A DNA stretch of 64,000 nucleotides from an uncultured Dehalococcoidia bacterium. GTDB lineage: Bacteria > Chloroflexota > Dehalococcoidia > Lucifugimonadales > GCA-2712585. The stretch spans positions 1,611,141-1,675,140 of the forward strand of contig OX638324.1 of assembly GCA_951812825.1 (NCBI GenBank), read 5' to 3'. Position numbers and translations under genes: made by a program. The notes beneath the pieces are model-generated. The model was not told the origin of the DNA. It was given only the letters and a program-made list of their open reading frames with translations, and searched no databases. The first letter of the stretch is position 1, and the number at the start of each line of letters is the position of its first letter. Of this stretch, positions 44,810-53,743 are shown one piece after another.

Positions 44810-46087
44810 TTATGTGGAAAGGCTTCGAGCTAGGTTGCCTAGCCATACTACACATTCTGAAATATGGCCGATTTTAAGAATTGCGGTGTCCAACGAAGTT
44901 GTTCCAGGGCAAATGGTTCTCAGTTGTTGTAGAACTTCATGATCTTTATTTTGGTCGACAGAACCCTTGAAGAGCGCACGCTTTAGTGATCGTGGGTAAA
45001 TCCAAACAATACCGGAAGGATCAATAGTAGCCACAGGCACATCTCTGGTGGGAGTGCGGACGGAAACAAAATACTCGTTGCTCCTCTTCTCACTGTCCGG
45101 TTGGATTGCTATATTGCCAGATGTTTCGGCAAGACGTCTTATTTGATCTCCAAACTCATCTATCAACTTACCCCTGCCTGATAGATTCCTAGGTTGAAGC
45201 TTGTTTCTAGAGTGATTGTCGGAAGATTCAATGCGAGACCTTGTAGGGATGGCCGTTTTCTCAGCTTCGCTCTCAGCATATACAGTGAATGTCCGCCACT
45301 CGTTTTCGGGGCTGTAAATTTCTCCAGAAACCAATCCAATATGCTCCAATCGACGTGCATCGATTGAATTAAGTAGCGCAAGTTCGTCCACGCTAACAAT
45401 AGAGTCGGGCCCGTTGTTTAGGTAGAGCAACCATGGTCTAAGGCTGAGGCAACGAGTTGAGTTTGGTTTGACCAAGATTACCTCACATCTCGATATTGTT
45501 TGGCTAATTGGAAGGTTTACTGCTGTATATCTTTCTGCAAAACCGTGACACCTGACGCCATTCAATAAGCTTGTGCGCCTATCAGGGGTCATCTCTAGGT
45601 TCTTGACTGCAATGAGTGCGTAGGAACGAAGGAAAACGAGCTCTTCCAAGATTTCGTCCATGTCAATCCTCAACGCGCGCAGCCAGACTGCGGTCTGGGC
45701 GAGCGAAGCAGCATGGGCGTCTCGGTTCCTACTCTCAACAACTCTCTGAAGCCGGGTCTTCCGTTGCCTGATTGCCTTTCCCAAATCTCCGTATAGGCGC
45801 ACTAATTGTGGAACATAGGCATTGTCGGCTACCGGCATAAGCGCGTTCGATGCCTCAACAATCAATGTGAAAAAATCACCTACCACCAACTTCTTCCGAG
45901 GTATTGGCGTTGGTAAGTGATCAATGAGACCAAGTCGGTGGCAGTCGTTTACCAAAATCGAAGCCATAAACTGAAGTGTGTTTTGTGCAAGTACCCTTAG
46001 CTGATCGAATTTTGCCCTTTCGTCGTCTTCAACATCCACTAGATGTCTTACGTAGGCAATTGGAGCTGGCAAAATATGGAGTTCCAT
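44810..46087 (-). CDS. Unknown protein of the DndD/HerA/methylase operon (425 aa)
   Basis: The last gene of the leftward five-gene operon, starting 2 bases after the methylase stop. The N-terminal half (1-160) is mostly helical (RQRKTRLQRVVESRNRDAHA); the middle contains NGVRCHGFAERYTAVNLPIS; the C-terminal part VPVATIDPSGIVWIYPRSLK is beta-rich. I do not recognise a known domain. The tight linkage suggests it is a dedicated subunit of the system. Confidence 0.75.
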   Translation of the reverse strand: MELHILPAPIAYVRHLVDVEDDERAKFDQLRVLAQNTLQFMASILVNDCHRLGLIDHLPTPIPRKKLVVGDFFTLIVEASNALMPVADNAYVPQLVRLYGDLGKAIRQRKTRLQRVVESRNRDAHAASLAQTAVWLRALRIDMDEILEELVFLRSYALIAVKNLEMTPDRRTSLLNGVRCHGFAERYTAVNLPISQTISRCEVILVKPNSTRCLSLRPWLLYLNNGPDSIVSVDELALLNSIDARRLEHIGLVSGEIYSPENEWRTFTVYAESEAEKTAIPTRSRIESSDNHSRNKLQPRNLSGRGKLIDEFGDQIRRLAETSGNIAIQPDSEKRSNEYFVSVRTPTRDVPVATIDPSGIVWIYPRSLKRALFKGSVDQNKDHEVLQQLRTICPGTTSLDTAILKIGHISECVVWLGNLARSLST

Positions 46088-46089
46088 GG

Positions 46090-47973
46090 CTAACTTCCAC
46101 TAGAGAACTGTCCGATACTTGCCAGGTAGCCCTCAAAATCTCCTGCTGGATTCAAGGTTGCGAGAGCTGCAGCCATTGCGTAGCGAGCGCTAGTAATATC
46201 GATACTCTTCAACTGATCGAGTGTTGAAAGGCTCCGAAGTGCATCTTCAAGCAGAATGTCTTGCTGTCCCAAACCAACCTCATCACGCTTACGACAGTAA
46301 AATATCGAATCTATCTTGATATTGCCGACAGAGCTGTGGAATCCATTGTCAAGTTCAGATCGAACAAACATTAGTCTATACGGAACAATTCCAGACCTTC
46401 TCAGCGCCGTAGCTAGGCATTTCCAGGCTTGTGCCTTCGCATGATGATACGAGAAGGCTACGACTCCTTTGGGCTTTAGTTTTCTCAAGGCTTGTCTGAA
46501 TACCTTTGCAAGTTCCTCGCCAAATTTTTCTGCCTTCAGATTCGAAACTGCAATCCTGGATAAGTCGGTTTCGCTGAGGGAATATTTCTTGTCAAAAGGT
46601 GGTTCGTTGTTCAGCGTAATACGCAACCATTGGAAATAGAAATCACTTAGTTCTCCGTAGTCGAGATTATCAAAATATGGGGGATCCGTTACAATCGCAT
46701 CCATGTCATCCCAATTGATTTCCGAAAGGGCTTGAGATGGCAAACACCTCACATCTCGTTGTGGAGGTGAGCTTCCGTCTAAAGAGGCTGCGAGAATCGA
46801 AGATCCAATAGTCGAATATGCTCTGCTCGCTTTGCTAACGCAGTTCCGAAAGCTGCCTCTACCTCGGGATGCGCCCCAGACATTCCCTTCGACCGGTCTA
46901 GTCACCACATCAAATCCATGTAGCCCGAAGGCAGGGGTTAGTTTAAGCCAATCCGCTGCGTAGCGACACATTCGATTGTTGTTACCGGCAGCGTCTGAAA
47001 GGGCGAGAGCCATCGCATACCTTGAATCTGGATCGTCCAGGTTGCTGATGGCTTCAGAAATCAACGAAAGTGACAATAACTGTCGAGGAGAAAACAACTG
47101 TCCGTAGTACGAGAATCCATGAGAGATGGGTCTTGGATCCCTCCGATCCATTGGAATGCGAGTGTCATTTATCCTGCAAGCAATTTCGTTGGTGCGGCAT
47201 TGTAATTTGGCAGTTTCCACGTTTTCGAAATCGATAGCAGATGGCCTGTGGTACCGGCGTCCAGACTTCTTTGAATACGACTCAACAGCAATTAGCTTGT
47301 ATTCTGGGGGACCGACTTCCTGCTTGTAAAATTCGGACAAACGCACTTGGCGGCCCATCACTCTAACTTGCCCCCTTGAGACCGTACCTTGCTGCCAGTA
47401 AAATGCCGAATAACACTTAGTGCATCGCACAAATTCAGAACAATCACCTGAGAAAATTTCGCAGCAAGTGGGGCAATAGTAGACTGCCCAATTCCTCCCC
47501 CTGTCCCGTGCGAGCAAATAGTTATGATGCAGTTCGACTTTCCCTTCCTGCGGCGTACGCACAACACGCACATAGAATCCGGTTACAAACTCTGAAGGTA
47601 CTCCCTCAGGAGTCTCGGTAGTGAACAAGTACCTTATACGATCTCCCACAGATTCATTGATCATCCCAAAAGATTCTTCCATCCGCACTTTAGTTGGGGG
47701 ACTCAGCGTCTGTCTAGCTATCAGCCATGCCACTGGGTTGATATCTACTCCGAATACATCGTGTCCATCCATTAGGCATTCCAATAGAATCATCCCAGAT
47801 CCCGCGAAGGGATCCATTACCCTCAAACGGCGAGCATCGGATGAGCCATCAAGACCGTCTAGCACTCTTCGGATGGCATCGGGACGCCTTCTGGCAAACC
47901 ATTTGTGGATTAGCGGCGCCACTTTCCCAGCTTTATGCCTGAACATCTGGGAATTTGGAGCGGTCACACTCAT
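46090..47973 (-). CDS. DNA methylase with internal zinc ribbon (COG1743-like)
   Basis: A 627-residue DNA methyltransferase. The N-terminus has the KVAPLIHKWFARRRPDAIRR motif typical of COG1743-like adenine methylases; SAM motif DPFAGSGMIL at 54-63 with FGVDINPVAW; an inserted zinc ribbon CPTC (167-170) and CTKC (184-187); catalytic TDPPYFDNLDYGELSDFYF at about 429. Likely methylates adenine (or N4-cytosine) to mark self DNA for the linked ATPases. GGGAG is 7 bases before the ATG. It follows the HerA gene after a 145-base gap. Confidence 0.88.
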   Translation of the reverse strand: MSVTAPNSQMFRHKAGKVAPLIHKWFARRRPDAIRRVLDGLDGSSDARRLRVMDPFAGSGMILLECLMDGHDVFGVDINPVAWLIARQTLSPPTKVRMEESFGMINESVGDRIRYLFTTETPEGVPSEFVTGFYVRVVRTPQEGKVELHHNYLLARDRGRNWAVYYCPTCCEIFSGDCSEFVRCTKCYSAFYWQQGTVSRGQVRVMGRQVRLSEFYKQEVGPPEYKLIAVESYSKKSGRRYHRPSAIDFENVETAKLQCRTNEIACRINDTRIPMDRRDPRPISHGFSYYGQLFSPRQLLSLSLISEAISNLDDPDSRYAMALALSDAAGNNNRMCRYAADWLKLTPAFGLHGFDVVTRPVEGNVWGASRGRGSFRNCVSKASRAYSTIGSSILAASLDGSSPPQRDVRCLPSQALSEINWDDMDAIVTDPPYFDNLDYGELSDFYFQWLRITLNNEPPFDKKYSLSETDLSRIAVSNLKAEKFGEELAKVFRQALRKLKPKGVVAFSYHHAKAQAWKCLATALRRSGIVPYRLMFVRSELDNGFHSSVGNIKIDSIFYCRKRDEVGLGQQDILLEDALRSLSTLDQLKSIDITSARYAMAAALATLNPAGDFEGYLASIGQFSSGS

Positions 47974-48118
47974 GCCTTCACTCCCTACCGCAAACTGCAG
48001 TTATAGGTTAGGTTTGAGTTGGCCTAGCGTCATTCTGAACAGCCACCGATTGCAGGGAGATTTGTTGCAAACTCGCTTTGGCAGGACAGCAATATGTGGA
48101 TTTCAGAATAGTGGTAGT

Positions 48119-49690
48119 TTAGGCCCTCTTGTAGTATTGAACTGCTGAAAGGATCGACGACTTTAAGTCTCTACCTAGATTCCTGGAGTATAGAATTTCT
48201 CCGACCCCAAGTCCTGAGATGGCATTGGTGACTTCCTGAATTCGTTGGGCAGCGGTAGGTATCATTGCTCTAATGTCTGAGTTGCTTCGGATATTCGACT
48301 TAAAGAAGAAAGAATTACTTATGAATTCACGATAGTCTGCGCCAGCAGGTCCAGCAAGGTCAGAAACGGTCTGCGTAGCGAGAAACACCGCCACACCTTT
48401 CGAGCGTCCCTCACGTATAATCCTTGCTAATGGGGATGAACGATGCGAAAGATAGTGGTGTGCTTCGTCGATGAAGATGACGTGACGCAACTCTATGATC
48501 GACCCCGCTCTTGGTGCATCTGGAAGCCTTTTCATCTCGTCATAAAGCCTGCTAATTAAGAGGAAAGCCGCAGGCATTGTGTCAGCAGCCAATTCATTAA
48601 GACGGACCAACAATGAGCCGTTCAAGAGAGGCAAAGTGTTTTGCTCAGAGGGAACTTCTTCGAAAATTCGAAGAACCTGTAACCTGGAAATAACTTCCGT
48701 GAGTCCATCATCCTTTCGACCTCTTGCTGAATAGAATTCCCTAAGGCGGTCACCTAGTACATCGAATCCGAACGCATTCATATTCTCTGCGTTGGACATT
48801 ACTTCCACGAGCACCTCGCGAAGAGCCAATCTCTGCTGTGTGCCCAACTGAGAGTAGAATTGACTAATCAAATCTGTTACGGTCAGCGCATATTGTTCGG
48901 GGTCCAGAGAAGAGGACCTGAGAAAGGGCACGGCTGGGATTCGAGATACTCCTGGTACAACAATGTTGCAACCCAAATGCGATTCGAACAGCTGATGTGC
49001 CTTACTTCCTTTCTCAGACAGGTCTCCTTTGTAGTCCAAAACTGTAAAGGTGAGATCTGGATTCCTGCTGCGCAATTGATAAAGCAAATCCAGCACAAAT
49101 TGCGTCTTTCCCTGTCCACTTAAGCCGATTATGCAGGCGTGGGGATTTTCGACTGATTCAGTGTCCGCAAGTCTCCAATATACTTCTTTTCCTTCCTTGT
49201 TGTTCCCCAAACATAAGCCTGAACCATCTTCTGAGAAGCGGTGGATTGACTCCAATTCATCCTTAGCTTCAATTCCAGTAGGAATTTCTTCCAAAAGCAA
49301 ACCGAAAAGCTCCTCAAAGTTCGACGCATCATTAGCTAGTTCCCATAAGAGCGAGGAGCCTAAGTGAATGTGGTACCAAACTTGTTCGTAAACGTCATCC
49401 AGTGGGAGTCGTTTCTTGGCCAAAGTTTGAATCACCGTGGGAAAAAGCGCCATCTGAGTGGTAGAAGAAGAAATCTCGAATACGCCAGGTAGACGAACAG
49501 GCCGATCTTGGTCAGAATCAATCTCGGGTGGCGGGTCCTCAAGGATACCGTTCCGCCTTAGACTCAACATTGCGGCTATTCTGTATACTAGGCCAATTCT
49601 CCCTATTTCTGGAAACTTACGTAGGACATCATGTGCTTCTTGGTAAGCGCGCGTGGAAACCTTTACCCTGTCCGGTATTCTACTCGTCAA
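48119..49690 (-). CDS. HerA-like ATPase with DndE-like N-terminus
   Basis: A 523-residue protein. Residues 7-50 (RVKVSTRAYQEAHDVLRKF and LVYRIAAMLSLRRNG) resemble the small DNA-binding protein DndE; this match is by eye. The remainder is a HerA/FtsK-type hexameric ATPase: Walker A GLSGQGKTQ (189-197), Walker B VIFIDEAHHYL (404-414), a sensor FLATQT, and an arginine-rich IIREGRSKG. Predicted DNA-translocating motor. The start is TTG, with AAGGA upstream, and overlaps the DndD-like stop by 11 bases. Confidence 0.85.
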   Translation of the reverse strand: MTSRIPDRVKVSTRAYQEAHDVLRKFPEIGRIGLVYRIAAMLSLRRNGILEDPPPEIDSDQDRPVRLPGVFEISSSTTQMALFPTVIQTLAKKRLPLDDVYEQVWYHIHLGSSLLWELANDASNFEELFGLLLEEIPTGIEAKDELESIHRFSEDGSGLCLGNNKEGKEVYWRLADTESVENPHACIIGLSGQGKTQFVLDLLYQLRSRNPDLTFTVLDYKGDLSEKGSKAHQLFESHLGCNIVVPGVSRIPAVPFLRSSSLDPEQYALTVTDLISQFYSQLGTQQRLALREVLVEVMSNAENMNAFGFDVLGDRLREFYSARGRKDDGLTEVISRLQVLRIFEEVPSEQNTLPLLNGSLLVRLNELAADTMPAAFLLISRLYDEMKRLPDAPRAGSIIELRHVIFIDEAHHYLSHRSSPLARIIREGRSKGVAVFLATQTVSDLAGPAGADYREFISNSFFFKSNIRSNSDIRAMIPTAAQRIQEVTNAISGLGVGEILYSRNLGRDLKSSILSAVQYYKRA

Positions 49691-51614
49691 AATAGCCGTT
49701 CCTTATTTCAGTCTGCCCCGTCTGGGTGTCTAGATGCAAATGGTGCTTGGTGGCGAGAATAGGCGCCATGCGTTCCATTTCCTCTGGCCCAATCTCGGAA
49801 TCAGTAGCTAAAATTACTACTTGAGGTCCAAGACACGGGAAAAACCCGTGTAACGCGTTCTTTCGGTGAGCCATGTCGAGCCTAGCCAGAGGGGTATCGA
49901 TTACGGCGGGAACCTGTCTATTTGAAAGTTCTACCACGCTTGCGATTAAAGCGAATGCCAAGATCTCCTTCTGACCCGCACTTTGCTCCATAGCCAGCAA
50001 CTCTGCTTTTTTGTTTAGCAATCGGAGTTCTACATTGTCGGTATCAATCTGGATTGATTCTATTAGGCCAGGCGCATTTGTTAGCTCCCTGAATTTCCGA
50101 TTCACGATTTCCTGTAGTTGACCAACTCGCGTACTTCGATAGTCAGACACAAAATCTCTCAATACTGCTAAAACCTGTTCACAGACTTCTATGTTGTCTG
50201 TAAGCGACCTGTATTTCACTTTTTCTTTGGTCAAACGTGCAATATCCCTTTTCAAACCATCGGATTCCTCGGTCAAGCGATCCTTTTCGCCTGCCAGTGC
50301 CTGAAGCGATGCTTCATGACGGGCCTGCGCGGTGCGCACAGCTGTCATTTGATCGTGTAGATTCTTGGCGTCTATGTTGATATTGTCGGCGCTTGGAAGG
50401 CCCGCAATCTCATGGCTAACCTTGTCCAACGATGAGCGCAGTGCCTGCAACTTTTCTGGAAAAGATGCAATTCGATCCTTGCCGGCACCAATCAATGCTG
50501 CTAGACTCTCCAAGCTATCCTCATCTGCATTATTTACGCCTTCGTCCGAGATGTTTCCCAGAGTATATGCTAGGATTTCGCTTAACCGCTCAACAGAATC
50601 TGAGGCTAGGGCATCGTAAATTGCATCACGATTCAGGTGCAAAAAAGTAGCCAATTCTTCTATTGTTTCTGGGAGACTCCTCCCATTGGGGGAAGTACTC
50701 TCCAAGGCTCCCAAAATTTCTGGCCAAAACCACGATACTATTGCTTCCTTTGGCAGCAGACTTGTCAGCGCGGCTTCGTATTCCTCAATATCCCCAAGCA
50801 GCGCGTTTCTCTGATTCTCCATCGCCCTCCTTTCCGCTTGGATTTTGGGATCGAATAGCCCTTGTAATCTCGCCTCTTCCAATTCCAATTTGGCATAGTC
50901 TGCTTTTGTCTCTGATATAGAGTGGGTTAGATCTTTCCGCCTTCTGTCAATTGACCTTAACGACGCGTCATTGCGATCCACAGTCTCCTGCTTTCCCAAT
51001 AAGTCCTCGTTTACGTCGTGCAGGGTTCTCTCTTTCCGCATAGTTTGCTGGATGCTTTCTACATCTCTTTGCAATTGTATGTAGGGATTGAGCCCTAGTA
51101 GCCTTTCGATCGCGTCTCTCACGCTCTCCGACGCCTTGTCGATATAACTTTGGACTTTCTCGCCATCAAACAGGAATAGATTCCTAGTCTGAAACGGGAC
51201 TAGACTATTCATGAATTCTGCGATGTCATCTTCTTCCGTGATGCTGTCACCGCTATCTAGGTTTTGAAGTAGCGAATGAAGTACCACGCTGTTGATGCTG
51301 TGTTCATTCGGGCCCGACCGTCTAGTCCAACTACGACTCAAGACGAATGATTGTGACTCGTGTACAAACTCAATCTCAACTGCCATCTCTCTCGGACCCG
51401 GTTCTGTTCTTGAAAAATCCCGAGCTCTGAGTATAGGATCAGATTTCGAGGCAAATAGGCATGCTTGAATTGACTCGAACATCGTGGTTTTGCCAGCACC
51501 GTTTTTTCCGCCAACAAGATGAACATGTTGACTATCTATTGGGCGAAGAAATTCAATTGTCTGCTCGCCATAATATCGCCGAACGTTTTTGATCGACAAC
51601 TTAGTGAGAATCAC
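49680..51614 (-). CDS. DndD-like SMC/RecF-type ATPase
   Basis: A 644-residue ABC-type ATPase of the DndD/SbcC group. The N-terminus has KLSIKNVRRYYGEQTIEFLR and Walker A GGKNGAGKTT (35-44). The middle is long coiled coil. The C-terminal signature is AGQKEILAFALIASVVELS (from about 546) and Walker B PAVIDTPLARLD (573-580 region). DndD acts with DndBCE in phosphorothioate modification, but no dndA, B or C is present here. The GTG start overlaps the upstream small gene; AGGGAG is 7 bases before it. Confidence 0.88.
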   Translation of the reverse strand: MILTKLSIKNVRRYYGEQTIEFLRPIDSQHVHLVGGKNGAGKTTMFESIQACLFASKSDPILRARDFSRTEPGPREMAVEIEFVHESQSFVLSRSWTRRSGPNEHSINSVVLHSLLQNLDSGDSITEEDDIAEFMNSLVPFQTRNLFLFDGEKVQSYIDKASESVRDAIERLLGLNPYIQLQRDVESIQQTMRKERTLHDVNEDLLGKQETVDRNDASLRSIDRRRKDLTHSISETKADYAKLELEEARLQGLFDPKIQAERRAMENQRNALLGDIEEYEAALTSLLPKEAIVSWFWPEILGALESTSPNGRSLPETIEELATFLHLNRDAIYDALASDSVERLSEILAYTLGNISDEGVNNADEDSLESLAALIGAGKDRIASFPEKLQALRSSLDKVSHEIAGLPSADNINIDAKNLHDQMTAVRTAQARHEASLQALAGEKDRLTEESDGLKRDIARLTKEKVKYRSLTDNIEVCEQVLAVLRDFVSDYRSTRVGQLQEIVNRKFRELTNAPGLIESIQIDTDNVELRLLNKKAELLAMEQSAGQKEILAFALIASVVELSNRQVPAVIDTPLARLDMAHRKNALHGFFPCLGPQVVILATDSEIGPEEMERMAPILATKHHLHLDTQTGQTEIRNGYFDE

Positions 51615-51798
51615 TAAACTTCTCCCTCGTGAAATCCTCTATACATCCCCTTAGCGCAGGGAATATTCCTCGTCGTCTAAGGCGACGTTCATTGTCCCTT
51701 TCTAACTGAATCAACTCTTCAATCAACTCTGGCTCTATATCGAAACCAATACAGTTTGCCATAAGAAGTCTGTGTTCGGTTTCATCCTGCTGTGACAT
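51601..51798 (-). CDS. Small acidic/basic helical protein, first gene of the operon
   Basis: A 65-residue protein (MSQQDETEHRLLMANCIGFD...) rich in charged helices, including ELIEELIQLERDNERRLRRR. It overlaps the DndD-like gene by 14 bases, which suggests that it is real and translated first. No recognised family; it may be an adaptor or regulator of the ATPase. Confidence 0.65.
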   Translation of the reverse strand: MSQQDETEHRLLMANCIGFDIEPELIEELIQLERDNERRLRRRGIFPALRGCIEDFTREKFSDSH

Positions 51799-52396
51799 GT
51801 TTCACTACCCCAGATACTTGTATCATCTTTAGCGGCATGCTTTCAAGTCTTTGGAATTGAAGACGACAGTTGGGTTTGAATGGCTCAAGAGTTGTGCAGC
51901 ATTTAGCCTCAAAGCGCAGGTATTTCTATGTTCAATTTCTGTAGATTCGTCTTAGGAAGGACCCAGATACGAGCATAGTGGGATGCCAACTTAACTGGAC
52001 AAAATCGAGAACCTTTACGATCAGACCCACACTCGTCCTGTAAGTGGGGTTCTCCCTCCGCCTCGAGTGCAACACGAACAGCTTATTTGCCTCATGGCGA
52101 CTCACTCTGGCTGCGGACCTGAGTTCGCTTGAAATGCTCAGACAGGAAGTTGGCATCTCCTTGGCAGTTATGCTTTTGACTTTCACCCAGCCAACGGAAC
52201 GGTTATCATCCTAGGGCAAACATTTCCAACCACAATCGCGCCGGTGGTTTCTCCACACGCTTTTTCGCCCTTTGGGGCGATGATCATATAGTACTTTCAC
52301 CCGACGACCTGTTTCAAAATGGGCCAGTCTACGGGGCGGTTAAGGTTGAAGCAGTTAACATGAAGCACTGCTGAGCAGAAGGAAGAGGAAGGTACG
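51799..52396. other. Divergent region between the defence operon and the sugar genes
   Basis: No confident gene. A minus frame from 52186 to 51932 starts with GTG (VKVKSITAKEMPTSCLSISS) and has no clear family; it could be a decayed gene. Promoters for both directions should be here. The 3' end has GGAAGAGGAAGG, the ribosome site of the dehydrogenase. Confidence 0.4.
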
Positions 52397-53743
52397 CTGA
52401 AGGTAACGGTAGTTGGATTGGGCCGCGTCGGAACGGTCGTAGCTGCGGGGTTGGCGGCGGCGGGACATCATGTGCTGGGTGTGGACATCGACCATTTTCG
52501 AGTGACCGCTCTTCGCGAGGGCAACCCTATGTTTCACGAACCGGGGTTGGTCGAACGGATAGCTGTGGCGTCCCGGAGCGGCGCACTCCAGTTCAGGAGA
52601 CTGGATGATGTAGGGCAAGAACTGGGAGAAGTCGCCGTCATTGCCGTCGACACTCCTAACAGTCGGGCACACGCCCCAGTATTGAAACAGGTCCGCAATG
52701 CCGTATCCTGGGTCAGGTCAGTGAAACCCAAGGACCTCGTCGTAGCCATGAAGAGCACGGTGCCCCCCGGTACAGGGTTGGAATTGATGGAAACGGAACT
52801 GCATGGAACAGGAATCGGCTATGTGGCCAACCCGGAGTTCCTCCGAGAGGGGAAGGCAATAGGTGATTGGGATTCTCCAGGCCGCATCGTCATCGGAGTC
52901 ACTCCGGATGCCGACAGGTCTGCTGAGGTCGTCAGAAGAATGTACGCGGGCATCGACGCCCCCTTTCTGGTTACCGATATCACCAGTGCGGAGATGATCA
53001 AGTACGCCAACAATGCCTTCCTGGCCACCCGGATATCCTTTATCAACGAGATTGCAGCCCTGTGCGACCTGTTCGGAGCCTCTATCGACGCCGTCAGCGA
53101 AGGCCTGGCGATGGACTCCAGAACCGGTACCAAAGTCTACGCCGGAGTGGGCTACGGGGGATCATGTTTACCTAGAGGCGTTCGGGACTTGGAATTGCTA
53201 GCCCTGGAGTACGGGATGGAATCGGAGTTGCTCCGGGCGGTGGTCAGCGTAAACAACAGGCAAAGGCTGCTGCCCTTGCGTGCCCTGCGGGAGCGATTCA
53301 ACCGCCGCCTCACCGGTTTGAGAATCGGTGTCTTGGGGCTTGCCTTCAAGCCGGGCACCGACGATATCCGAGATGCTCCGGCACTGGAACTGATACGGGC
53401 CCTGACCGCCGAGTCCGCTGCTGTAACGGTCTTTGACCCCCAGGCCGGTGGCCACACCAAGGGACGACTGCCACCCTCAGTGCGGCAAGTAGGCAGAGCG
53501 GAAGAAGCGGCAGAGGGCGCACAGGCCTTGTGCCTGCTTACAGAGTGGGAGGAAATCGTCAGCGCTAACTGGCAGGCGGTAGCCGGCCGAATGGTCCAGC
53601 CACGCTTTGTTTTCGACGGCAGGAACGCCTTGGACCCGCGTGAAATGCGCCGTATGGGATTTGAGTACGTGGGTGTGGGAAGAAACGGTACCGGCAAGAG
53701 AGCTAGCCCTAAACGACGGCCCCGGTGCAGAAGGCCGGAATGA
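52397..53743 (+). CDS. UDP-glucose/GDP-mannose dehydrogenase family protein
   Basis: A 448-residue NAD-dependent sugar-nucleotide dehydrogenase, turning the 6-OH into a carboxylate. Rossmann motif is KVTVVGLGRVGTVVAAGL at the very N-terminus; NPEFLREGKAIGD carries the catalytic glutamate; SAEMIKYANNAFLATRISFI follows; the nucleophile cysteine is in GYGGSCLPRG. In relatives this motif usually ends CFPKD; the K-to-R and D-to-G changes are odd. The only start that keeps the first beta strand is a CTG at 52397 after AGGAAGG; a TTG at 52418 would cut into the motif. Confidence 0.87.
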   Translation: MKVTVVGLGRVGTVVAAGLAAAGHHVLGVDIDHFRVTALREGNPMFHEPGLVERIAVASRSGALQFRRLDDVGQELGEVAVIAVDTPNSRAHAPVLKQVRNAVSWVRSVKPKDLVVAMKSTVPPGTGLELMETELHGTGIGYVANPEFLREGKAIGDWDSPGRIVIGVTPDADRSAEVVRRMYAGIDAPFLVTDITSAEMIKYANNAFLATRISFINEIAALCDLFGASIDAVSEGLAMDSRTGTKVYAGVGYGGSCLPRGVRDLELLALEYGMESELLRAVVSVNNRQRLLPLRALRERFNRRLTGLRIGVLGLAFKPGTDDIRDAPALELIRALTAESAAVTVFDPQAGGHTKGRLPPSVRQVGRAEEAAEGAQALCLLTEWEEIVSANWQAVAGRMVQPRFVFDGRNALDPREMRRMGFEYVGVGRNGTGKRASPKRRPRCRRPE

